A stretch of 64,000 nt of DNA from the NCBI GenBank assembly GCA_963643225.1, contig CAVIIX010000012.1, positions 1 through 64,000 of the forward strand, given 5' to 3'. The notes below the pieces were generated by a model. It saw only the letters and a list, made by a program, of their open reading frames with translations. It ran no database searches and had not been told where the DNA came from. Source of the stretch: UBA1258 sp963643225. GTDB taxonomy: Bacteria; Bacillota; Clostridia; Lachnospirales; Lachnospiraceae. Position numbers and translations under genes: made by a program. Below, piece by piece: positions 1 to 6,559 of this stretch (position 1 is the stretch's first letter; the number at the start of each line of letters is the position of its first letter).

Positions 1-63
1 GGTGTCTATGTTAATAGTAAATCTATTTAATAAATATGTCCACTTTGATAAGTATGATGCACT

Positions 64-140
64 AACAAACTAACCCGCCAGGGAATGTCAAGCAAGCACA
101 GGTGCTGTGAATGACTTGATATTTTTTGGCGGGTTTGTTA
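64..140. other. Nested inverted repeat, possible terminator or structured RNA
   Basis: An outer stem pairs AACAAAC-CCCGCCA (64-80, with a 3-nt TAA bulge) with TGGCGGGTTTGTT (127-139). Inside it TGTCAAG/CTTGATA can pair, and AGCAC-AG-GTGCT forms a tight inner hairpin at 96-105. It lies downstream of the leftward operon starting at 1799 and could end that transcript, but neither strand has a good T-run, so this is not a classic intrinsic terminator. A recombination site or small structured RNA is an alternative. Confidence 0.35.
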
Positions 141-154
141 TTCATAATAAATGC

Positions 155-631
155 CTAAATCGTTAATTCTTTCTTGATGTGGCTAATGTCAGAAGAAGAC
201 AAATCCATTATATGCAAGGTAACAAGTTCATCTGAATCTGTTAATCCAAATATTAACTGTCCACATCTCAAGTGTTTCGTGGCAGGATTTGTAGAAATTT
301 CAATTAAGATACCATCTTCATAAACTTTTACCACGAAAGTGTCACATTCCATCTTTTCAGGACCTGTAATGGCGATAGAACTATCCAATGATGCCGGTTT
401 TTTAATTTTGCCGGTCTCAATTGAGTAATGATTACAGAGAGTCAGCGAGAAACGCTTCAAATCTTTACTTTCTGGGTCCACGGAAAATTCAAACATATCT
501 GTATCTTGATAGCTAAATTCTATGAAATGGTTATTAAGCTCTTCCTTTGAAAATTCAATAATAATGGGAAAGTATTCCTCTGCAATGAAGACTGAAGAAC
601 TCTTTTTATTTTTTATAAATGTATATTTCAT
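155..631 (-). CDS. Hypothetical protein, position suggests partner of the preceding gene
   Basis: I do not recognise this 158-residue protein. It has no signal peptide or membrane segment. It looks soluble, with a basic N-terminus (MKYTFIKNKKSS), several alternating hydrophobic stretches that look like beta strands (for example FVVKVYEDGILIEIS near residues 98-112), and a helical-looking C-terminus. The start at 631 is supported by AGGAGGT five bases upstream. It is the last of three leftward genes, 9 bp after the toxin-like gene at 641-1063. A small soluble protein directly 3' of a toxin-like gene is where an immunity or antitoxin partner often sits, but that is a positional inference only. 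Confidence 0.6.
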   Translation of the reverse strand: MKYTFIKNKKSSSVFIAEEYFPIIIEFSKEELNNHFIEFSYQDTDMFEFSVDPESKDLKRFSLTLCNHYSIETGKIKKPASLDSSIAITGPEKMECDTFVVKVYEDGILIEISTNPATKHLRCGQLIFGLTDSDELVTLHIMDLSSSDISHIKKELTI

Positions 632-640
632 GTTGACCTC

Positions 641-1063
641 CTATTGTTTTAAACCGGTGAACTTTGCATGCTTGATTACAGGATTCTTTCCGGCTTGTCT
701 GGGCTTGGAAAAGATGAATTCCCAACTGCCGAAAATAACCTTCTTTTCATATGTTATACCATTTCTTACAGCTGAGCCAAGTGATTTCCAATAATCAAAG
801 AGAATAAATTGAGTATAAAGTTTTGGATTGGAATCTTTTAATTTTGGATCATCTTTTAAAGACAGTATGGCTTCGTGCATATGCTTGGTGGCATTGCCAT
901 GGGTCCACATTTTACCTTGAGGCGTGTTTATATTAAAGGATCTTGGCAAATCTGTACCACCATAGGAATCTTGAGTCTTTTCAATATGTTCCCAGACAAT
1001 AGAGGTATTCCAGTTTCGCGTGCCGGAAGTTCCTGAGAAATGATTGCTGATGGCTTTACTCAT
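641..1063 (-). CDS. Small protein with a WTHGNATKHMHEA motif, toxin-domain-like, unrecognised
   Basis: A 140-residue soluble protein of no family I can name with certainty. An in-frame extension reaches 1168, but AAGGAGG sits just upstream of the ATG at 1063, so I use that start. Visible features are an N-terminal GTSGTRNWNTSIVWEH segment, a conserved-looking core DLPRSFNINTPQGKMWTHG followed by NATKHMHEA with two closely spaced histidines, and a basic C-terminus (KPRQAGKNPVIKHAKF). Small His-containing domains like this occur as C-terminal toxin modules in polymorphic toxins; here it stands alone with no LXG, WXG or secretion domain. The start overlaps the stop of the DUF4417 gene by 8 bp, so the two are probably translationally coupled. 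Confidence 0.55.
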   Translation of the reverse strand: MSKAISNHFSGTSGTRNWNTSIVWEHIEKTQDSYGGTDLPRSFNINTPQGKMWTHGNATKHMHEAILSLKDDPKLKDSNPKLYTQFILFDYWKSLGSAVRNGITYEKKVIFGSWEFIFSKPRQAGKNPVIKHAKFTGLKQ

Positions 1064-1799
1064 GGATACGCCTCCTTTCAAATGCTTCGCTGGTTTTGCT
1101 AGGAAAAGTAATGATGTTGATATTATTTTCACGAAGCCTATCAAAGAAAGGGTATTTATCAGAACCATAAATCAAAATTGTTGTGGGTTCTATAGTATTT
1201 ACCATTTTGAATAGACCTTCTTCAAAATTTGGACGTACAGAGAGCTGCTTTAGGCTGCTAGCAACAGTTCCAATAGAGACAGTACTGTGTTTAGGAATAC
1301 CGTCAAAGCAGTAGCTCCATGTCTCTAGGGTTCCCCAACGGACATTGTTGATTACGGGTATATCAAGTTGATTCATCCAGCATCCGAAAGCCCTCATCCT
1401 ATAGGTGTTAAAGCGTTTCCACGGATCCGGAAAGTCTGCATTTGTTGAAAAATCGGGCGTAATAACTCCTGCAAAATGTTTGATAACAGATAAAGCTTTT
1501 TCTGGATATAACCATATACTGCTCTGTTTGCCATCAAATTTCTGATCGCCAATGTAAAAGTGAACGAAGGCATCGAAAAAGAAATTATCATTGCCAGAAC
1601 GACGTGCTTTCTTATAAAGAGCCTTGGCGTCCTCATATGATATTAATTGTTTTGGCATAACTAGAGCGGAGCTTTTACAAATAGGGATATCTGTTGGATA
1701 CGTAAATTCTGCTTTCGACACCATAAACGCGTTCCACATATCTGCGCAACCTGTGCGAGGTTGCTTATTATTGAATTGAAAATTTTTTAATGGTTGCAT
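1056..1799 (-). CDS. DUF4417 domain-containing protein
   Basis: The 247-residue protein resembles the DUF4417 family, which is common in Firmicute phages and integrative elements and whose function is not established. Recognisable features are the block FVHFYIGDQKFDGKQSSIW followed by a hydrophobic helix and GVITPDFSTNADFPD, then the NNVRWGTLETWSYCFDG stretch and a C-terminal ILIYGSDKYPFFDRL segment. No signal peptide or membrane segment is seen. AAGGAGG precedes the ATG at 1799. It is first in a leftward three-gene unit, overlaps the next gene by 8 bp, and is divergent from an XRE regulator, the usual arrangement of an accessory module under its own repressor. Confidence 0.65.
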   Translation of the reverse strand: MQPLKNFQFNNKQPRTGCADMWNAFMVSKAEFTYPTDIPICKSSALVMPKQLISYEDAKALYKKARRSGNDNFFFDAFVHFYIGDQKFDGKQSSIWLYPEKALSVIKHFAGVITPDFSTNADFPDPWKRFNTYRMRAFGCWMNQLDIPVINNVRWGTLETWSYCFDGIPKHSTVSIGTVASSLKQLSVRPNFEEGLFKMVNTIEPTTILIYGSDKYPFFDRLRENNINIITFPSKTSEAFERRRIHE

Positions 1800-1821
1800 A
1801 AAAATCCTCCTTTCTATGCAA

Positions 1822-1833
1822 GTAAATATTTAC
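1822..1833. promoter_or_regulatory. GTAAATATTTAC perfect palindrome
   Basis: A perfect 12-bp palindrome lies about 23-34 bp upstream of the DUF4417 start, with a further TGTAAAC on the same (minus) strand beside it. Its position just before the ribosome binding site would suit a repressor site, but no protein can be assigned from sequence alone. Confidence 0.3.
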
Positions 1834-1850
1834 ATTGTTTACAGGAAATG

Positions 1851-1879
1851 TTTGATTGCAGAGGCCTCATGCAATCAAA
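1851..1879. promoter_or_regulatory. Long inverted repeat in the divergent promoter region
   Basis: TTTGATTGCA (1851-1860) and TGCAATCAAA (1870-1879) are perfect 10-bp inverted arms around a centre that is itself palindromic (GAGGCCTC, 1861-1868). The whole is a near-perfect 29-bp dyad, 52-80 bp upstream of the DUF4417 start. There is no T-run, so an operator for the facing XRE regulator is more likely than a terminator. The 1800-2083 gap holds no gene. Confidence 0.45.
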
Positions 1880-2029
1880 TCATGTTCTTCGCCTAGTTCA
1901 ATTTTGACAAAGTTAAAGAAGGTAAAAAATTTGTTTTTTTATTTAATGCAAATGGTATTTGTGTATAAATTAAGGTAGATAATCTATATCTGAAATCTTA
2001 AAATCTATATTATACGAACGTTTAACGTA

Positions 2030-2057
2030 TTGACATAACGTATAAACGTAATATAAT
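2030..2057 (+). promoter_or_regulatory. Promoter of the XRE regulator gene with overlapping ACGT repeats
   Basis: TTGACA (2030-2035), 16 bp, TATAAT (2052-2057): a consensus sigma-A promoter. ACGTTTAACGT and ACGTATAAACGT flank and overlap the -35 and spacer, forming imperfect dyads that look like autorepressor operators. Confidence 0.7.
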
Positions 2058-2083
2058 GATTGTTATATGACGGAGGGTAAACA

Positions 2084-2674
2084 ATGATTAATTATGAAGA
2101 TAATATTGGTAAAAATATAAAAGAGGTTCGACTAGAAAGAGCATTGTCACAGGAAGCACTTGCCAAACTATGCGAATTTTCAAATACAACGTTGAGTGCA
2201 TATGAGAATGGTCGCAAGATACCTAATCTTGTGACTATTGCAAAGATAGCGAAGAATCTTGATGTGTCAATTGAACGATTGTATTACGGAGATGAGGATA
2301 ATGCCTTTATTTCTTCGGAGCCGGATGAGGGGAAAAGAATTGTAAACTCAATATATTATTTGTGGAGTGTTGGCGTTATCACATATTATGAGAACCTTGT
2401 GCCGGGAATAGCACAATTTATGTTTGACCAATCTAGTGAACTTAAGGGAATGTATATATATATCAATCAATTCAGTTCTCAGATAAAGAGACTTATAGTT
2501 GCACTTAGTGAATTTAAGTCAAGAAAAGAAACTTTTTCTAATCCAGAGCAATATCTGGAAATGTTATTGTCGTCAGTAGCAACTGAAATCAATAATGAAA
2601 TTCAGAAGAATGAGAAAGAACTGGCACAACGAAAGAAGGTGCTTAAAGAACTAAAAGAGACACCTAATGCGTAG
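2084..2674 (+). CDS. XRE-family transcriptional regulator
   Basis: A 196-residue DNA-binding protein. Residues about 10-65 form a Cro/CI-type helix-turn-helix: IKEVRLERALSQEALAKLC, then FSNTTLSAYENGRKIPNLVT as the recognition region. The C-terminal 130 residues are mostly helical and end in a charged coiled-coil-like stretch (NEIQKNEKELAQRKKVLKE), probably for oligomerisation. The start follows CGGAGGG by 6 bases. It faces the DUF4417 operon, and the ACGT-repeat promoter in front of it suggests autoregulation plus control of the divergent genes. Regulators of this kind usually belong to prophage or integrative-element modules. Confidence 0.85.
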   Translation: MINYEDNIGKNIKEVRLERALSQEALAKLCEFSNTTLSAYENGRKIPNLVTIAKIAKNLDVSIERLYYGDEDNAFISSEPDEGKRIVNSIYYLWSVGVITYYENLVPGIAQFMFDQSSELKGMYIYINQFSSQIKRLIVALSEFKSRKETFSNPEQYLEMLLSSVATEINNEIQKNEKELAQRKKVLKELKETPNA

Positions 2675-2821
2675 AGGGCTTAGAGGTATTTTAATGATTT
2701 ATTTGGAGTGTTCATTAAAAAGGCTGAGTTGTACGGTTTACGGATTTACAACCTTTTTTACAACTTTTGATGGCAAAAATATGCCAAAGAATACCATCGT
2801 ATACCAGTTTATGTTAAAATT

Positions 2822-2847
2822 AATCTGCCGTAGAAATGCGGCAGATT
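2822..2847 (+). terminator. Terminator-like hairpin after the XRE gene
   Basis: AATCTGCCG and CGGCAGATT form a perfect 9-bp stem around TAGAAATG, followed by CTTTGTGTTT. The T-run is interrupted, so termination may be moderate. The 200 bp between the XRE gene and the next gene hold no convincing gene. Confidence 0.5.
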
Positions 2848-2882
2848 CTTTGTGTTTAAAGGAAAGCGAGTAAATTTAAGTA

Positions 2883-3377
2883 ATGATAAAAATATTATTC
2901 ATCTGCCACGGCAATATCTGCCGTTCACCTATGGCAGAATTTGCATTTAAGGACATGATTGAGAAGAAAGGTCTTACAGATCTTTTTGAAATTGAGTCGG
3001 CTGCTACGTCCACGGAGGAGATTTGGAATGGAAGAGGGAATCCTGTTTATCCGCCGGCAAAAGAAGAACTGAGACGGCAAGGAATTGGAACGACTCCTTA
3101 TACGGACTTTTCGAAGAAAAGAGCGGTGCAGGTGAAGAGAGCGGATTATGCGAAATATGATTATATCCTTTGTGCTGACAATGCTAATATTCGTAATACC
3201 ATTCGTATAACCGGTCCGGATACGGAAGAGAAGATTAAACTATTGCTTAATTTTTCTTTGGACGAGAACCGTCACGGTCAATCAATTGCAGACCCATGGT
3301 ATACGGGAAATTTTGTGGATACTTATAACGACATTATGGAAGGTCTTGAAGGTTTTATTAAACACCTGGGGTATTGA
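2883..3377 (+). CDS. Low molecular weight protein-tyrosine phosphatase
   Basis: A 164-residue cytosolic phosphatase of the LMW-PTP family, acting on phosphotyrosine or small phosphorylated substrates. The P-loop CHGNICRS is at residues 8-15, with nucleophile Cys8 and phosphate-binding Arg14. The general acid is Asp137 in ADPWYTGNF, and the C-terminal helix DTYNDIMEGLEGFI is typical. Length fits the family. It lies alone between the accessory module and a repeat element; no tyrosine kinase gene is beside it, so its partner is not visible. There is no strong Shine-Dalgarno sequence; GGAAAGCGAG lies rather far upstream. Confidence 0.93.
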   Translation: MIKILFICHGNICRSPMAEFAFKDMIEKKGLTDLFEIESAATSTEEIWNGRGNPVYPPAKEELRRQGIGTTPYTDFSKKRAVQVKRADYAKYDYILCADNANIRNTIRITGPDTEEKIKLLLNFSLDENRHGQSIADPWYTGNFVDTYNDIMEGLEGFIKHLGY

Positions 3378-3709
3378 CCATATCGGATAATATCAAAACA
3401 ACAAAATAAATACACAACAAAAAGGATATTTTAGTAGTCAATTTATAAAAACTCAAGAACACCCACTGCCTTTAGGCAGTGGGTGCTCCCCGCGAGGTGC
3501 TGTGTTACAAGCCCAGTACCTCGTAAGGCACGTAGTTATTTTTTAGTAGAGCCGTAGCGAAGCAAATTGCAAATATCATTGACATAAGAATGTAGCGAAG
3601 CGTTCTGCGAATATCCTTGATATTATCTTTTGGCTGTGGCATTTTACACAAAGCCTCTTAGGATAACATTGAGGCATTTTTTGAAGCCTTAAGGCGAGAA
3701 TGAGAAAAT
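3378..3709. other. Gene-free region holding a dispersed repeat and a degenerate half copy
   Basis: This 332-bp gap contains repeat copy A (3442-3583), a decayed second copy of the repeat tail (3592-3620) and an AT-rich lead-in to the next gene. I see no ORF, tRNA or other gene in it. Confidence 0.6.
3442..3583 (+). repeat. Dispersed intergenic repeat, copy A (full length)
   Basis: Begins TTTATAAAAACTCAAGAAC, then the hairpin ACCCACTGCC-TTTA-GGCAGTGGGT (3461-3484), a middle block with GCGAGGT...ACCTCGT that can pair, then GGCACGTAGTTATT, and a tail with GTAGCGAAGC and AATATCATTGAC. It matches copy B at 6351-6492 almost base for base. A second, diverged tail (GTAGCGAAGCGTTCTGCGAA...) follows at 3592-3620. 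Confidence 0.85.
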
Positions 3710-4882
3710 ATGAATTTTAACAAAATGCGTCCCTGCGGGGGAATTGGGAACTGTATAAAGTGTAATGTATGTTCGGATTATTCAGATCACGAAGCCTTAA
3801 AGCTTTCAATTGAAGCTACGGATGAAGACATAAAGCCTTTTAAGGACTGCGATAAAAACAAAACCGGCGTTGCAATCGATATAGGCACCACTACGGTTGT
3901 GGCAGCTTTTTATGAATTAAGCACAGGAAAATTAATTAAAACTTCCTCAATGATAAATCCTCAGACAAAGCTTTCGACGGATGTAATGGGGCGTATAAGT
4001 GCCGATATAAATGGGTACGGAAATAAATTAAGGGCAATGATTATAAGCTGTCTTGAGACACTTACTTTAAATGAGGCTTTTGATTTTTGTATTATAACAG
4101 GTAACACTGCAATGCTTTATCTTCTTACTGGAAGATACACTAAAGCTTTAGGTCTTGCGCCCTTTGAGGCTGATTGTTTATTTGGAAATTTTGAAATTCT
4201 CACGCCTGATTTTAAAGCCTATTTACCAAGATGCTTTGGTGCCTTTGTAGGGGCTGATATAAGCTGTTCCGTTTTGTATTCCGAAATGTATAAAGAAAAT
4301 ACTACCTCGCTTTTAATTGATGTAGGCACAAACGGAGAAATTGTCCTAAATAAAGACGGAAGATTATATGTCACAAGTACGGCAGCAGGCCCGGCCTTTG
4401 AAAAAAGGGGTGTTAAGGGAAGCGATATTATCGATACTATTGCGGAAGGCTTAAGGCTTGATTTAATTGACGAAACTGGGGCAATTGTAGGTGACGAGGG
4501 TGAAATAAAAATAAAGGATATTATCCTTACACAAAGAGATATCCGTAATATTCAGCTTTCCAAGGCGGCAATTTCTGCAGGAATAAAAACTTTACTAAAG
4601 CTTACGGAAACAGACAATAATGAAATTAAGAATTTTTATATAGCAGGTTCCTTTGGTAAAAGGCTTAATTTGGAAAATGCTTCTAAAATAGGACTGTTTC
4701 CTGGTGAACTTATTAAAAAGGCTATAGTTTATGGCAATGCTTCCCTTAAGGGCGCTGCAAGACTTTTAACAGAGCCTGAATTAATTAAAGAAATTGAAAG
4801 CTTTACTAAGGAGGCTAAAGTCATAAACCTTGGCGGAAACGCTTTCTTTAATGAACTATACCTTAAGGAAATGGAATTTTAA
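3710..4882 (+). CDS. Short ASKHA-domain protein, corrinoid-activator (RACo/RamA) type, DUF4445-like
   Basis: A 390-residue protein of the family of ATP-dependent reductive activators of corrinoid proteins (COG3894-type). The N-terminus keeps only the cysteine motif of the plant-type ferredoxin domain (PCGGIGNCIKCNVC, residues 8-21). The ASKHA ATPase fold follows: phosphate-1 loop GVAIDIGTTTVVAAFYE near 54-70, TGNTAML near 130, LLIDVGTNGEIVL near 203, TAAGPAFE near 225, and FYIAGSFGKRLN near 310. Family members usually have about 500-650 residues with a complete [2Fe-2S] domain, so this is a shortened form. No corrinoid protein or methyltransferase gene is nearby. The start at 3710 has only a weak AAGGCGAG upstream. 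Confidence 0.8.
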   Translation: MNFNKMRPCGGIGNCIKCNVCSDYSDHEALKLSIEATDEDIKPFKDCDKNKTGVAIDIGTTTVVAAFYELSTGKLIKTSSMINPQTKLSTDVMGRISADINGYGNKLRAMIISCLETLTLNEAFDFCIITGNTAMLYLLTGRYTKALGLAPFEADCLFGNFEILTPDFKAYLPRCFGAFVGADISCSVLYSEMYKENTTSLLIDVGTNGEIVLNKDGRLYVTSTAAGPAFEKRGVKGSDIIDTIAEGLRLDLIDETGAIVGDEGEIKIKDIILTQRDIRNIQLSKAAISAGIKTLLKLTETDNNEIKNFYIAGSFGKRLNLENASKIGLFPGELIKKAIVYGNASLKGAARLLTEPELIKEIESFTKEAKVINLGGNAFFNELYLKEMEF

Positions 4883-4890
4883 CAAATTTG

Positions 4891-4899
4891 TGGTATGCT
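4891..4899 (+). promoter_or_regulatory. Extended -10 immediately before nth
   Basis: TGG-TATGCT ends six bases before the nth ATG at 4906, with no Shine-Dalgarno sequence in between. Transcription would begin at about the A of the ATG, so the mRNA is probably leaderless. Read-through from the upstream gene, which ends 23 bp earlier, is also possible. Confidence 0.45.
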
Positions 4900-4905
4900 T
4901 AAAGC

Positions 4906-5529
4906 ATGAATAAAACGACCACAGAAATATTTAAGAGACTTGAAAATGAATATGGCAGGGATTTAACCTGCTACCTAAATCACGATGACGGGTGGCAGTT
5001 ACTTATTGCCACAATTATGAGCGCACAGTGCACGGATAAAAGGGTAAATGAAATTACTCCGTTTCTATTTACAAAATATCCGGATGTTAAGGCCTTTGCA
5101 GAGGCTGATATTGAAAAGCTTGAAAAAGACATCCGTCCCGTAGGCTTTTTTCATAACAAGGCTAAAAATATAATCGGGTGCTGTAGAAAATTGATAGATG
5201 ACTATAGTGGTCAACTTCCTAAAACAATGGAAGAACTTACTTCACTTCCGGGAGTAGGTCGCAAAACTGCCAATGTTATAAGAGGAAACATTTTTTCAGA
5301 GCCAAGTGTTGTTGTGGACACTCATGTATTGAGAATTTCAAGTAAACTTGGACTTGTAAAAACAACCGATCCGGTCAAGGCCGAATTTGCCCTTATGAAG
5401 GTGGTGGATAAGGACTACTGGATATATATAAATCACTGGTTTATTGCACTTGGTCGCACTATTTGTAAGGCACAAAGCCCTAAATGTGGTGAATGCTTTC
5501 TTAAAGATTTATGCCCCTGCTGTAAATGA
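4906..5529 (+). CDS. nth: Endonuclease III
   Basis: A 207-residue base-excision-repair glycosylase/AP lyase that removes oxidised pyrimidines. The helix-hairpin-helix LPGVGRKTANV (114-124) carries the catalytic lysine Lys120, and VVDTHVLRIS holds catalytic Asp138. The [4Fe-4S] ligands are the cysteines of CKAQSPKCGECFLKDLC at the C-terminus. Length and motif positions fit the family. The stop codon lies at the edge of an inverted copy of the dispersed repeat, so the last few residues may have been shaped by that element. The next gene is a DnaQ-like exonuclease, so a repair pairing is plausible. Confidence 0.97.
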   Translation: MNKTTTEIFKRLENEYGRDLTCYLNHDDGWQLLIATIMSAQCTDKRVNEITPFLFTKYPDVKAFAEADIEKLEKDIRPVGFFHNKAKNIIGCCRKLIDDYSGQLPKTMEELTSLPGVGRKTANVIRGNIFSEPSVVVDTHVLRISSKLGLVKTTDPVKAEFALMKVVDKDYWIYINHWFIALGRTICKAQSPKCGECFLKDLCPCCK

Positions 5530-5596
5530 TATTCGCAATCCGCTTCGATGTGGCTTGGCTAAAAGCGGCACTGCGTGTTCTTGAGCTTTTATAAAA
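5528..5596 (-). repeat. Dispersed intergenic repeat, copy F (inverted, short form)
   Basis: The reverse complement reads TTTTATAAAAGCTCAAGAAC, a degenerate CGCAGTGCCGC hairpin remnant, TTTTAGCCAAGCC, and a tail ATCGAAGCGGATTGCGAA followed by TATCA. The order matches copies A and B without the middle block. It starts inside the nth stop codon and ends at the ribosome binding site of the next gene. Confidence 0.75.
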
Positions 5597-5608
5597 GGAG
5601 AAAGAAAA

Positions 5609-6307
5609 ATGAATTCATACGTTTCTTTAGACCTTGAAGCAACGGGGCTTAATCCTAAATATGAAAAGGTGATAGAAATAGGAGCAGTAAAGGTAATTGG
5701 AGGCATTAAAACCGACAGCTTTTCTACTTTTGTAAATCCCGGGCGCAAGCTTGAAAAAAGGATAACGGATATTACAGGAATAACTGATGAAGATTTAAAG
5801 GACGCTCCTTTAATTAAGGATGTAATAAAGGATTTAACTTTTTTTTGTGAAGACTTACCATTAGTGGGTCACAGAATTTTATTTGATTATTCCTTTGTAA
5901 AGCAGGCATGCATAAATAACGGACTTATATTTGAAAAAGAAGGAATTGACACGCTTAAAATTTCAAGAGCCTGCTTTTATGAGCTTCCCAGTAAACGCTT
6001 AGGGGATATGTGTGCTCATTATGATATTAAATTAAAGGCTCACAGAGCCTTAAACGATGCAGAGGCTACGGCGGAATTATATGAGTGCCTTAAAAATGAT
6101 TTTCTTTTTAAGAAGCCTGAAATCTTTAAGCCTGAAAGGCTTATATATAAGGTGAAGCGTGAAAGTCCAATAAGGAGCGCGCAGCTTGAAAAACTGAAGG
6201 ATTATATAGGCCGTCACAATATCGACTGCCCCTATGATTTAGAAACCCTTTCCCGTAACGAGGCGTCAAGATATTATGATAAGCTGTGTGCTGAGTTCGG
6301 AAAATAA
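5609..6307 (+). CDS. DnaQ-like 3'-5' exonuclease (DEDDh)
   Basis: A 232-residue exonuclease of the DnaQ/PolC-epsilon type. ExoI motif YVSLDLEATGLNPK is at residues 3-16 (Asp7, Glu9), followed by VIEIGAVKV; ExoII is VGHRILFDYSFVKQ near 86-99 (Asp93); ExoIII HRALNDAEATAELY near 147-160 gives the HxxxxD of the DEDDh class. A C-terminal extension of about 60 residues (LEKLKDYIGRHNIDCPYDL...) is of unknown role. AAGGAGAAAG precedes the ATG. It may be an accessory proofreading or repair exonuclease; it is not the replicative PolC, which is far larger. It sits just after nth and before repeat copy B. Confidence 0.88.
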   Translation: MNSYVSLDLEATGLNPKYEKVIEIGAVKVIGGIKTDSFSTFVNPGRKLEKRITDITGITDEDLKDAPLIKDVIKDLTFFCEDLPLVGHRILFDYSFVKQACINNGLIFEKEGIDTLKISRACFYELPSKRLGDMCAHYDIKLKAHRALNDAEATAELYECLKNDFLFKKPEIFKPERLIYKVKRESPIRSAQLEKLKDYIGRHNIDCPYDLETLSRNEASRYYDKLCAEFGK

Positions 6308-6350
6308 AAAGTGCGTGAAAATATCTGAATATATCTGAATATATTGGCAT

Positions 6351-6492
6351 TTTATAAAAGCTCAAGAAAACCCACTGCCTTTAGGCAGTGGGTGCTCCAC
6401 GCGAGGTGTTTTGTTACAAGCTAAGTACCTAGTAAGGCACGTAGTTATGTTTTAGTAGAGCCGTAGCGAAGCGAATTGCGAATATCATTGAC
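6351..6492 (+). repeat. Dispersed intergenic repeat, copy B (full length)
   Basis: Nearly identical to copy A: TTTATAAAAGCTCAAGAA, hairpin CCCACTGCC-TTTA-GGCAGTGGG, middle block GCGAGGTG...GTTACAAGC...GTACCT, then GGCACGTAGTTATG, GTAGCGAAGCGAATTGCGAA and TATCATTGAC. Just before it, ATATCTGAAT is repeated in tandem at 6321-6340. The rest of the 6308-6559 gap shows no gene. Confidence 0.85.
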
Positions 6493-6559
6493 TTTTGATT
6501 TTTTGTATTTTATGTTAGTAGATGGGAAACAGCAATAGATAAGGTAATGGAGGATGATT

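Noticed and set aside
1..73. Possible 3' end of a gene entering from the left (frame 2 open to TAA at 71-73)
   Set aside because: Only 23 codons are visible and another frame is also open for 9 codons; nothing recognisable, so no gene is claimed.
1064..1168. N-terminal extension of the toxin-like gene
   Set aside because: The internal ATG at 1063 has a strong AAGGAGG; the extension lies over the DUF4417 coding sequence.
2667..2873. 68-codon ORF after the XRE gene
   Set aside because: It spans the terminator hairpin at 2822-2847, has no good ribosome binding site and no recognisable sequence.
3442..6492. CRISPR array
   Set aside because: The repeats are 70-140 bp, far apart, block-variable and partly inverted, without regular spacers or cas genes.
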